This document shows positions 53,006-60,751 of a DNA stretch of 64,000 bases, piece by piece. How positions within the stretch are numbered: position 1 is the first letter of the stretch; each line of letters opens with the position of its first letter. A model generated the notes under the pieces. That model did no database searches. It was not told the DNA's origin and saw only the letters and a list, made by a program, of their open reading frames with translations. The position numbers were made by a program, and so were the translations under genes. The stretch lies in assembly GCF_029223485.1 (NCBI RefSeq), contig NZ_JARHTP010000006.1:186001-250000 (forward strand), in the 5' to 3' direction. The DNA is from Streptomyces coacervatus. GTDB taxonomy: Bacteria; Actinomycetota; Actinomycetes; Streptomycetales; Streptomycetaceae.

Positions 53006-54235
53006 GTGACAACGCCGGACATTGCAGCGCGGCGCGTACTGGGGGCCTGTGCCGCCCTGATGGTCGGCGCCCTGACCCTGACCGCCTGCGGTGGCAACGC
53101 CAACGCCGACGCCAACTCCTCCGGCGACAGCAAGGGCGGCCAGGGCTCGGCCAAGACTTCCACGGCGAAGATCGTCATCTCGGCCAAGGACGGCTCGACC
53201 GCCGCGTCGATCAACACGACCGGCGTGAAGGTCAGCAACGGCAAGCTGACCGACGTGAAGATGACCGTGTCGGGCACGGGACAGGCTGTTGCGGGGGCGA
53301 TATCCGCGGACGGCGGGGTCTGGAAGCCCAAGGAGCAGCTGGAGCGCGGGACGAAGTACCAGATCTCGGCCACCGCGAAGGACGGGAACGGCCGTACCGC
53401 GGCCGCCAACTCCATCTTCACCACGGTCACTTCGGCCAACAGCTTCATCGGGACGTACACGCCGGACGACGGGACGACGGTCGGCGTCGGCATGCCGGTG
53501 TCGTTCAACTTCAACAAGGTGATCAGCGACAAGAAGGCCGTGCAGTCGCACATCACGGTCACCTCCAGCAGTGGGCAGCAGGTGGTCGGGCACTGGTTCG
53601 GGGCGCAGCGGCTCGACTTCCGGCCCGAGGAGTACTGGAAGGCCGGCTCCAAGGTCACGATGAAGATCGACCTGGACGGCGTGCAGGGCGCGAACGGCGT
53701 CTACGGGGTGCAGAAGAAGACGGTCGACTTCACCATCGGGCGCTCCCAGGTCTCCACGGTCGATGTGAACACGCAGACCATGACGGTCGTACGGGACGGC
53801 CAGACCCTCAAGTCGCTGCCGATCTCGTCCGGCAGCCCGGAGCACACGACGTACAACGGGCAGATGGTGATCTCCGAGAAGTTCGTGCAGACGCGGATGA
53901 ACAGCCAGACGGTGGGCCTGGGCGGCGAGTACGACATCCCGGACGTGCCGCACGCGATGCGTCTGACCTCGTCCGGGACCTTCCTCCACGGCAACTACTG
54001 GTACAACAAGGGCAATCCGCCCTTCGGTCGCCAGGGCACCAGCCACGGCTGCGTCGGGCTCGCGGACGTACAGGGCGCGCAGGGCGCGACGAACGCCAAG
54101 TGGTTCTACGACAACTCGCTCATCGGGGACGTCGTGATCGTGAAGAACTCCCCCGACAAGACGGTCTCCCCCGACAACGGGCTCAACGGCTGGAACATGT
54201 CGTGGAGCGAGTGGACCGCGGGAAGTGCCGCCTGA
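53006..54235 (+). CDS. L,D-transpeptidase lipoprotein (YkuD)
   Basis: This 409-residue lipoprotein has a lipobox LTLTACGG near residue 30, an N-terminal Ig-like region (SAKIVISAKDGSTAAS and TGVKV), and a YkuD domain at about 245-375 with catalytic Cys349 in SHGCVGL and His in the preceding HGN. It cross-links peptidoglycan between meso-diaminopimelate residues. Length and layout match Mycobacterium Ldt enzymes. The GTG start has a weak site. A hairpin terminator follows. Confidence 0.92.
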   Translation: MTTPDIAARRVLGACAALMVGALTLTACGGNANADANSSGDSKGGQGSAKTSTAKIVISAKDGSTAASINTTGVKVSNGKLTDVKMTVSGTGQAVAGAISADGGVWKPKEQLERGTKYQISATAKDGNGRTAAANSIFTTVTSANSFIGTYTPDDGTTVGVGMPVSFNFNKVISDKKAVQSHITVTSSSGQQVVGHWFGAQRLDFRPEEYWKAGSKVTMKIDLDGVQGANGVYGVQKKTVDFTIGRSQVSTVDVNTQTMTVVRDGQTLKSLPISSGSPEHTTYNGQMVISEKFVQTRMNSQTVGLGGEYDIPDVPHAMRLTSSGTFLHGNYWYNKGNPPFGRQGTSHGCVGLADVQGAQGATNAKWFYDNSLIGDVVIVKNSPDKTVSPDNGLNGWNMSWSEWTAGSAA

Positions 54236-54257
54236 TCAGTCAGTTCTGACGGATCGT

Positions 54258-54288
54258 CGGGCCGTGTGGGAACTTCTCACACGGCCCG
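54258..54288 (+). terminator. hairpin terminator after the L,D-transpeptidase gene
   Basis: CGGGCCGTGTG (54258-54268) and CACACGGCCCG (54278-54288) form an 11-bp stem with a 9-base loop, 23 bases after the stop codon. Confidence 0.83.
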
Positions 54289-54392
54289 GGCGTTTTCTGT
54301 GCGTACGTTTTCTCGGTTCCCGGACATGATGTCCGACCGAGGGGCTACGGTATGCACCCACAAGGTGACATGCAGCAACGCCGGGAGAAACC

Positions 54393-55139
54393 TTGAGCGT
54401 TCCGTACGAGACGGCAGCGTACGAACCACCCGAGTCGCCCGAGTCTCCGGAGGAGCATCTCGCGCGACTCCTCGGCCGTGCCCTGAACTCCTTCGAGCTG
54501 CCGGACGAGACGATACGGCGGCTCGACTGCGCGCTGGCGCACGACAGTTCGCTGCACTCCGCACACCACAGCGCGGGGCTGCACCGCGAGACGTACCGGC
54601 ACACCTGGCTGCTCGCCGACGGTTCGGCGCTCACGCTGTGGGAGCTCGCGCACAACACGGCGCCGGACCGCGCCGCGCAGCACGAGGTGTACGTCGACGA
54701 GGAGGAGCTGCGTGCCGCGACCGCGCGGCTGCCGCTGCCGCCGGACACCGTGGACTTCGAGCTGCCGGTGACGGTGCAGTTGTCGCCGATCCCGGCGCCC
54801 CGGCATGCGTATGTGCCGGACGACTCCGCGGATCACGCGCGCCGGCTGCTGCGCCGTGCGGAGAACCCGGACCGGCCGGGCGCGGAGACGGCCGCACTGC
54901 TCGCCACGGCGTTCGCGCACCAGATCACGCAGGCCTTCGGGCGCCCGTGCCGCGCGGGGCGCGCCGGGCTGTGCTTCTCGCTCTACGAGCACGCGTTCCT
55001 GCTGCGTGACGGCGAGGAGGTGTCCCTCTGGGAGGTCGAGCACACGGCCACGCCCGACGGTCGGCACATGTGCGAGGTGTACGTCAGCGAGGACGCGGCC
55101 CGGGACGCGATGGAGCGGCGGGCGGCGCGGGTCTCCTGA
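54393..55139 (+). CDS. DUF6227-type hypothetical protein
   Basis: This 248-residue protein has two similar halves, each with an HxxLLxDGxxxxLWExxH pattern (RHTWLLADGSALTLWELAHNT and EHAFLLRDGEEVSLWEVEHT) followed by EVYV. The TTG start at 54393 lies behind CGGGAG. No catalytic motif is visible. I believe it is the DUF6227 family of Streptomyces, from memory. The internal duplication is clear. Confidence 0.72.
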   Translation: MSVPYETAAYEPPESPESPEEHLARLLGRALNSFELPDETIRRLDCALAHDSSLHSAHHSAGLHRETYRHTWLLADGSALTLWELAHNTAPDRAAQHEVYVDEEELRAATARLPLPPDTVDFELPVTVQLSPIPAPRHAYVPDDSADHARRLLRRAENPDRPGAETAALLATAFAHQITQAFGRPCRAGRAGLCFSLYEHAFLLRDGEEVSLWEVEHTATPDGRHMCEVYVSEDAARDAMERRAARVS

Positions 55140-55157
55140 GCCGCCCGGCGCCGAGGT

Positions 55158-55439
55158 TCAGCGGTCGCCGCTGAGCTGTCGTACGAGACCCGCGAATGCG
55201 TCCCGCTCCCCCGGGGTCAGTTCGACCGACTCCAGATGCGGAGGGGTATGCCGCTGGTGCGGAAAGGCGCGCAGGGGGGTGCGGCCGGTGAACCACAGGG
55301 TGCGGCAGGTCAGCCACAGGCCGGGTCCGGAGCGGGCGCTGCGTACAAGGCCGATCAGGCCGAGCGCCGAGACGACGGCCGCCAGGGCGAGGACGGCCAC
55401 GCCCAGTGACTGGAGGATCGAGACGTGCTCATCGGGCAT
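55158..55439 (-). CDS. small membrane protein of unknown function
   Basis: This 93-residue protein has one hydrophobic helix (SLGVAVLALAAVVSALGLIGLV, residues 11-32) and a C-terminal acidic/hydrophobic part ending VELTPGERDAFAGLVRQLSGDR. No family was recognised. It is convergent with the DUF6227 gene and separated from the fructose operon by a terminator. Confidence 0.62.
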   Translation of the reverse strand: MPDEHVSILQSLGVAVLALAAVVSALGLIGLVRSARSGPGLWLTCRTLWFTGRTPLRAFPHQRHTPPHLESVELTPGERDAFAGLVRQLSGDR

Positions 55440-55456
55440 GCGCCCCAGTAGACACC

Positions 55457-55484
55457 ACGGTCCGGGACTTTGGTCCCGGACCGT
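55457..55484. terminator. perfect hairpin between fruA and a small membrane gene
   Basis: ACGGTCCGGGAC (55457-55468) and GTCCCGGACCGT (55473-55484) make a 12-bp perfect stem with loop TTTG. It lies 100 bases beyond fruA and 18 bases before the small membrane gene, so it may end the fru transcript or isolate the small gene. Confidence 0.75.
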
Positions 55485-55583
55485 GACGTATCTCGCATGC
55501 TTCCCAGGTGCCGCACATGCCCCTCATGCGGACTGATCACTCCACAGTGCGCCAAAGGGGCATGCACGCCGGGGTCAGGCCCG

Positions 55584-57680
55584 TCAGGCCGCCACCGGCT
55601 GCTTCGCCTCGGTCGTCGCCGTGGCCGTGTCGTCCACCGTTCCGGGGCCGGCGGCTCCCGGTGCCGGCTTGCGCATGCCCTTCAGGACGACCACCAGCGT
55701 GGTCGTGACGCACACGCCGACCGCGATGGCGATCAGGTAGAGGAAGGCGTTGCCGATCAGCGGGACCACGAAGATGCCGCCGTGCGGGGCGCGCAGCGTG
55801 GCGCCGAAGGCCATCGACAGGGAGCCGGTGATCGCGCCGCCCACCATCGAGGAAGGGATGACGCGCAGCGGGTCGGCCGCGGCGAACGGGATCGCGCCCT
55901 CGGAGATGAAGGAGGCGCCCAGGACCCAGGCGGCCTTGCCGTTCTCGCGCTCGGTCTCGGTGAAGAGCTTGCCGCGGACGGTGGTGGCCAGCGCCATCGC
56001 GAGCGGCGGGACCATGCCGGCCGCCATGACCGCGGCCATGATCTTCATCGCGGAGTCGCTCGGGCTGGAGACCGCGATACCGGCCGTGGCGAAGGTGTAC
56101 GCGACCTTGTTGACCGGGCCGCCGAGGTCGAAGCACATCATCAGGCCGAGCAGGGCGCCGAGGAGCAGGGCGTTGGAGCCGGAGAGGCCGTTCAGCCAGT
56201 CGGTCATGCCCTTCTGGGCGGAGGCGATGGGCTTGCCGACCACGACGAACATCAGGAATCCGACGATCGCCGAGGAGATCAGTGGGATCACCACCACCGG
56301 CATGATGCCGCGCAGCACCGGCGGGATGTTGACCTTCTGGATCGCCAGCACCACACCACCGGCGAGCAGACCGGCGACCAGGCCGCCGAGGAAGCCCGCG
56401 CTGATCGTGGACGCGATCATGCCGCCGACGAAGCCGGGGACCAGGCCCGGCCGGTCCGCCATGCCGTAGGCGATGTAGCCCGCCAGGACCGGGACCAGGA
56501 AGCCGAAGGCCACGGCGCCGATCTGGAACATCAGGGCGGCCCAGCTGTCGGTCTGCGTCCACACGAAGTGGTCCATGACCGACGGCGCCGACTTGATCTT
56601 GTAGCCGCCGATCGCGAAGCCGAGGGCGATCAGCAGACCGCCCGCCGCGACGAACGGGACCATGTAACTCACGCCGGACATCAGCCACTTGCGCAGCTTG
56701 GTGCCGTAGCCCTCGCCGGATTCTCCGGCGCGTTCGACCGGGGTGGACGGCGCGGAGCCCGACGTGACCTCACCGCGCTCCGCCTTGCCGCGCACCTCGG
56801 TGATCAGCTCGCCGGGGCGGTTGATCCCGGCCTTCACGCCGACGTCGACGGTCGGCTTGCCGGCGAAACGCTCCTTCTCCCGTACGGGGACGTCGTGCGC
56901 GAAGATCACGCCGTCCGCCGCGGCGATGACGGCCGGGTCGAGCCGGGTGAACCCGGCCGAGCCCTGTGTCTCGACGACGACCTCGATGCCCGCCGCGCGG
57001 CCCGCGTTCTCCAGCGACTCCGCCGCCATGTACGTGTGGGCGATGCCGGTCGGGCAGGAGGTGACCGCGACGATACGGAAGGGGCGCTCGTCCGGCTCAT
57101 CGGCGGAGGGGGCGCCCGACGCCGGGGCGGACGCGTCCTCGACGCTCGCTCCCGGCGCCGGGGCCGTTTTGCCCGCTGCAGCGTCGGCGGAGGCCGCCCC
57201 CGACGCCGCAGCGGAGTCTTCGGAACCGGCCGCTGCCGGCTTGTCCCCGCGGATGAGTGCGGCCGCGGCCGCCGCGTCGCCCGCCGACCGCAGTGCGTCG
57301 GTGAACTCGGCGTTCATCAGCTGCCGGGCCAGCGACGACAGGATCGTCAGGTGGGCGTCGTCGGCGCCGGCGGGCGCCGCGATCAGGAAGATCAGGTCGG
57401 CGGGGCCGTCCGCCGCGCCGAAGTCGATACCGGCGGCGCTGCGCCCGAAGGCCAGCGTCGGCTCGGTGACGTGCTCGCTTCGGCAGTGCGGGATGCCGAT
57501 GCCGCCGTCGAGGCCGGTGGGCATCTGTGCTTCGCGCGCGGCCACGTCGGCGAGGAAGCCGTCCAGGTCGGTCACCCGGCCCAGGGCCACCATGCGCTCG
57601 GCGAGGGCACGCGCCGCCGCTTCCTTCGTATCGGCGGACAGGTCGAGATCGACCAGGTCCGCGGTGATCATGTCGCTCAT
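55584..57680 (-). CDS. fruA: fructose PTS permease EIIABC
   Basis: This 698-residue transporter takes in fructose as fructose-1-phosphate. The IIA domain has phospho-His65 (GIGIPHCRS), a long Ala/Pro/Asp linker (about 147-200) precedes the IIB domain with phospho-Cys209 (VAVTSCPTGIAHT), and the IIC domain is a set of about nine membrane helices from about 325 on. ATG 57680 has GGAG upstream. It is preceded by a 262-base gap to fruK that holds repeats, so it may be less tightly coupled than usual. Confidence 0.93.
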   Translation of the reverse strand: MSDMITADLVDLDLSADTKEAAARALAERMVALGRVTDLDGFLADVAAREAQMPTGLDGGIGIPHCRSEHVTEPTLAFGRSAAGIDFGAADGPADLIFLIAAPAGADDAHLTILSSLARQLMNAEFTDALRSAGDAAAAAALIRGDKPAAAGSEDSAAASGAASADAAAGKTAPAPGASVEDASAPASGAPSADEPDERPFRIVAVTSCPTGIAHTYMAAESLENAGRAAGIEVVVETQGSAGFTRLDPAVIAAADGVIFAHDVPVREKERFAGKPTVDVGVKAGINRPGELITEVRGKAERGEVTSGSAPSTPVERAGESGEGYGTKLRKWLMSGVSYMVPFVAAGGLLIALGFAIGGYKIKSAPSVMDHFVWTQTDSWAALMFQIGAVAFGFLVPVLAGYIAYGMADRPGLVPGFVGGMIASTISAGFLGGLVAGLLAGGVVLAIQKVNIPPVLRGIMPVVVIPLISSAIVGFLMFVVVGKPIASAQKGMTDWLNGLSGSNALLLGALLGLMMCFDLGGPVNKVAYTFATAGIAVSSPSDSAMKIMAAVMAAGMVPPLAMALATTVRGKLFTETERENGKAAWVLGASFISEGAIPFAAADPLRVIPSSMVGGAITGSLSMAFGATLRAPHGGIFVVPLIGNAFLYLIAIAVGVCVTTTLVVVLKGMRKPAPGAAGPGTVDDTATATTEAKQPVAA

Positions 57681-57708
57681 CGCGGGCTCCTTCGCACGCG
57701 TATCGCCC

Positions 57709-57772
57709 GGGGAGTGGGGTGGGCGGGGGTGGGGACGGGGGTGCTGCGGGGGGTGGGGTTGGTGGGGGCGGA
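57709..57772. other. G-rich tract with quadruplex potential
   Basis: This 60-base stretch on the + strand contains ten or so runs of three or more G separated by one to six bases. It lies 30-90 bases upstream of the leftward fruA start, so the transcript is C-rich and the template strand G-rich. Quadruplex formation is possible but not shown. Confidence 0.5.
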
Positions 57773-57825
57773 GGCCGCGGCGAGTAACGGGGTGCGTTGC
57801 CGCCCATGCGCTCCGCCGGCTGTGC

Positions 57826-57921
57826 CGATGTGCGGCTCCGCCGCGGGGCCGTGATCTGCCGTCGGCCGACTGCGGCGCCGTCGTGGCTGGTCGCGCAGTT
57901 CCCCGCGCCCCTTTGGGGCGC
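57826..57921. repeat. dispersed repeat copy 3 between fruK and fruA
   Basis: On the minus strand this reads GCGCCCC-AAA-GGGGCGC, then GGGGAACTGCGCGACCAGCC and ACGACGGCGCCGCAG, then a GCGGCGGAGCCGC arm, matching the element at 15957. It starts 22 bases after the fruK stop. The first 17 bases (57905-57921) form a 7-bp hairpin with a 3-base loop that could end or slow transcription. Confidence 0.7.
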
Positions 57922-57942
57922 TGTCGTACCGCACGGCATACG

Positions 57943-58890
57943 TCATGACGCCGGCTCCTTGAGTACGCGGTCCGCCGGCACGTCGGACGTCACCGTCACC
58001 GCCGCCGGGTCCAGGTCGCGTGGGGTCGGCATGACGCTGCCGGGCAGCTGGACGGCCGCCGCGCCGTGGGCGACGGCGGAGGCGAGCGCCTCCGGGCCGC
58101 TGCCGCCCGCGATCAGGAAACCTGCCAGCGACGAGTCGCCGGCGCCCACATTGCTGCGTACGGCGTCCACGCGCGCGCTGCCGAACCAGGCGCCCGCGCT
58201 GTCGACCAGCAGCTGTCCGTCGGCGCCCAGGCTGGCGAGCACGGCGCGTGCGCCCATCTCGCGCAACTCCTCGGCCGCCTTCACTGCGTCGCCCACCGTG
58301 AACAGGGGGCGCCCGACGGCCTCCGAGAGTTCCTCGGCGTTCGGCTTCACCACGTCGGGGCGTTCGCGCAGCGCCGCCAGCAGGGCGGGCCCGGAGGTGT
58401 CCAGTGCGATCCGTGCGCCCCCGGCGTGCACCCGGGCGACGACATCGGCGTACCAGGCCGGCGCGAGTCCTCGCGGCAAGCTCCCGCAGCAGGCGATCCA
58501 GTCCGCGTCGCGCGACTGCCGGTGCACCGTGTTCAGGAGCAGTTCCTGCTCGGCGGCGGACAGCTCGGGGCCCGGTGCGTTGATCTTCGTGAGCACCCCG
58601 TCCGCCTCCGCGAGCGCGATGTTCGAGCGGGTGGCGCCCTCGACCGGGACCGGTGCGACCTCGATGCCCTGTGCGTCGAGCAGATCGGCGACGAGCGCGC
58701 CGGGCGCACCGCCCAGGGGCAGCACCGCCACCGTGCGCCGCCCCGCGGCCGCGACGGCGCGCGAGACGTTCACACCCTTGCCGCCCGGGTCCATGCGCTC
58801 GCCGGTGGCGCGGATGACCTCGCCACGGTCGAGCGAGGGGACCTCGTAGGTACGGTCCAGGGACGGGTTCGGGGTGACGGTGAGGATCAT
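57943..58890 (-). CDS. fruK: 1-phosphofructokinase
   Basis: This 315-residue PfkB-family kinase converts fructose-1-phosphate to fructose-1,6-bisphosphate. It begins MILTVTPNPSLDRTYEV, has DPGGKGVNVSRAVAA (substrate loop) and the catalytic NVGAGDSSLAGFLIAGG, with the Asp base. It overlaps fruR by 4 bases (ATGA). The three genes form the fruRKA operon of Streptomyces type. Confidence 0.94.
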   Translation of the reverse strand: MILTVTPNPSLDRTYEVPSLDRGEVIRATGERMDPGGKGVNVSRAVAAAGRRTVAVLPLGGAPGALVADLLDAQGIEVAPVPVEGATRSNIALAEADGVLTKINAPGPELSAAEQELLLNTVHRQSRDADWIACCGSLPRGLAPAWYADVVARVHAGGARIALDTSGPALLAALRERPDVVKPNAEELSEAVGRPLFTVGDAVKAAEELREMGARAVLASLGADGQLLVDSAGAWFGSARVDAVRSNVGAGDSSLAGFLIAGGSGPEALASAVAHGAAAVQLPGSVMPTPRDLDPAAVTVTSDVPADRVLKEPAS

Positions 58891-59648
58891 GCGCGCACTA
58901 CTTCCGTGCCGCCGCCCTCGATGGCGACGGCGTCTTCTGGGCTCAGCCCGCTGTCGGTGATCAGCAGGTCCACGTCGCTCAGGTCTCCGAAGCGGGCGAA
59001 GTGCTCCTGGCCGTGCTTGGCGGAGTCGGCGAGCAGCACCACGCGGCGGGCGGCGGCGACCGCCGCGCGCTTGACCGCGGCCTCGGCGAGGTCGGGGGTG
59101 GTCAGGCCGTGGTCGGAAGAAAAGCCGTTCGCCGCCACAAAAAGTACATCAGCCCGGATTTCGCTGTACGCCCTCAGCGCCCAGGCGTCCACAGCGGCGC
59201 GCGTACGGTGCCGTACGCGCCCCCCGACCAGATGGAGCTGGATGCCGGGGTGGTCCGCGAGACGGGCCGCGATCGGCAGGCTGTGCGTGACCACGGTGAG
59301 CGACGCCTCCAGGGGCAGCGCGGCGGCCAGCCTCGCCACCGTCGTACCGGCGTCGAGGATCACCGTGCCCTCGCTCGGCAGTTCCGTGAGGGCCGCCTTG
59401 GCGATGCGGTCCTTCTCGTCGGCCGAGGTGCCCTCGCGCTCGGCGAGGTCCGGCTCGAAGTCGAGGCGTCCGGCCGGTATGGCACCGCCGTGCACCCGCC
59501 GGACGAGCCCCGCGCGGTCGAGGGCCTTCAGATCCCGGCGGATCGTCTCCGCCGTCACCTGGAACTCCTCGGCCAGCGACAGCACGTCCACCCTGCCGCC
59601 GTCACGGGCGAGCCGGAGGATCTCCTGCTGCCGCTCCGGTGCATACAT
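58887..59648 (-). CDS. fruR: DeoR family fructose operon regulator
   Basis: This 253-residue repressor has a DeoR HTH (MYAPERQQEILRLARDGGRVDVLSLAEEFQVTAETIRRDLKAL) and a sugar-phosphate binding domain with DAGTTVARLAAALP, VVTHSLPIA and LVGGRVRHRTRA. It is the first gene of the operon and probably senses fructose-1-phosphate. The ATG at 59648 is used. Confidence 0.9.
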   Translation of the reverse strand: MYAPERQQEILRLARDGGRVDVLSLAEEFQVTAETIRRDLKALDRAGLVRRVHGGAIPAGRLDFEPDLAEREGTSADEKDRIAKAALTELPSEGTVILDAGTTVARLAAALPLEASLTVVTHSLPIAARLADHPGIQLHLVGGRVRHRTRAAVDAWALRAYSEIRADVLFVAANGFSSDHGLTTPDLAEAAVKRAAVAAARRVVLLADSAKHGQEHFARFGDLSDVDLLITDSGLSPEDAVAIEGGGTEVVRA

Positions 59649-59666
59649 GTCCGTTCGCCTCCGACC

Positions 59667-59746
59667 TGTGCCCGAACTTGTGGTTTCGCTGGAGGCTACG
59701 CCCGGATTTCCGGAAAGTAAACAGGTTCGGGCGAGATTCGGACACA
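59667..59746. promoter_or_regulatory. inverted FruR-type half sites upstream of fruR
   Basis: TGTGCCCGAAC (59667-59677) and, on the minus strand, TGTGTCCGAAT (59746-59736) are near-identical inverted copies, and GTTCGGGC (59725-59732) is a further inverted core. They lie 19-98 bases upstream of fruR. Autoregulation by FruR through these sites is a fair guess. Confidence 0.5.
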
Positions 59747-59884
59747 AACGGGCATCCGTGGTGAGTACACGAGATCTACGTCGAGAAGTCCGTGGAGAAG
59801 TCGGCAGCTGCCTGCGGAAGCCCTGACGGGCTGTCACCCCGTCCGTATCCTGGACTCCGGGACGCAACTTCTTCGGGGGGTGTT

Positions 59885-60751
59885 GTGGACACGGACGACC
59901 CCAACCCGCGTGCCCGGGCGGACGGCGGTCGCAACTGGCCCATGAATGTGGTCCAGGCGCTGCTCGCCTCGCCCAAGCTCGCGGACGGTCTGACCCGGGC
60001 GCTGTTGTTCGAGCTGGTGGGAGCGGAGCTGGAGCAGCCGCTGGAGGCGGCGGATCAGCCCAGCCTGATGCGTGAGTTTCTGGAGCTGGTGCGGTACTGC
60101 GACGAGCGGCAGGGCGGTCTGATGGCGTTGGTGCATGCGGTGGAGCGGATCGAGGGTGCCGGGTGGACCTCCCATGTGGTGGGCGAGCTGGTCCGGCAGC
60201 GGCTGGCCCAGACATCGTCGGGCGCAGTCAATGGCACCGCGGCTCCGTCGCGCGCGCGGGGCGGTGAGAGTCCGCCGGGCGAGACCGCGCGGCGGGACTT
60301 CTTCGTCTCCTACACGGCCGCCGACCGCAGATGGGCCGTGTGGATCTCGTGGCAGCTGGAGAAGGCCGGCTACGGCGTCCTCGTGCAGGACTGGGACTTC
60401 GTCCCGGGCACCAACTGGCATTTCCTCATGGACAGGGGCGTGGCACTGTGCGAACGCACCATCGCGGTCCTCTCCCCCGCTTACCTGGACTCCGTCTACG
60501 GCCGGCTGGAGTGGCAGGCGGTCCAGGGCGGCGATCCCGCGGGGCTGACGCGCAATCTCGTACCGGTGATGGTGGAGCGGTGCGCTCTGCAGGGTCTGCT
60601 GAGCTCGGTCGTGTACATCGATCTGACGCCACCGGAGCTGGACGACGAGGCCGCCCGGGAGCGCCTTCTCGCGGGCATCGGCGGTGCCCGCACCGGCCGT
60701 TCCAAACCGGCCGTCGCGCCGCCCTTCCCCCGCTCGGAGGGGCCGCGTTGA
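59885..60751 (+). CDS. EAD-TIR effector protein of a VMAP-type conflict system
   Basis: This 288-residue protein has an N-terminal helical adaptor (about residues 18-110), a Gly/Ser/Pro/Arg linker (111-136) and a TIR domain (137-265) opening DFFVSYTAADRRWAVWISWQLEKAGY and containing LSPAYLDSVYGRLEW, where Glu209 sits at the place of the NADase glutamate of active TIRs. The adaptor has LMREFLELVRYCDERQGGLMALVHAV, which resembles effector-associated domains (EAD). It is followed by, and coupled to (TTGA), the VMAP-type gene. GTG 59885 lies behind a G6 run. It may deplete NAD+ when triggered. TIR is clear; the EAD assignment is by pattern. Confidence 0.8.
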   Translation: MDTDDPNPRARADGGRNWPMNVVQALLASPKLADGLTRALLFELVGAELEQPLEAADQPSLMREFLELVRYCDERQGGLMALVHAVERIEGAGWTSHVVGELVRQRLAQTSSGAVNGTAAPSRARGGESPPGETARRDFFVSYTAADRRWAVWISWQLEKAGYGVLVQDWDFVPGTNWHFLMDRGVALCERTIAVLSPAYLDSVYGRLEWQAVQGGDPAGLTRNLVPVMVERCALQGLLSSVVYIDLTPPELDDEAARERLLAGIGGARTGRSKPAVAPPFPRSEGPR

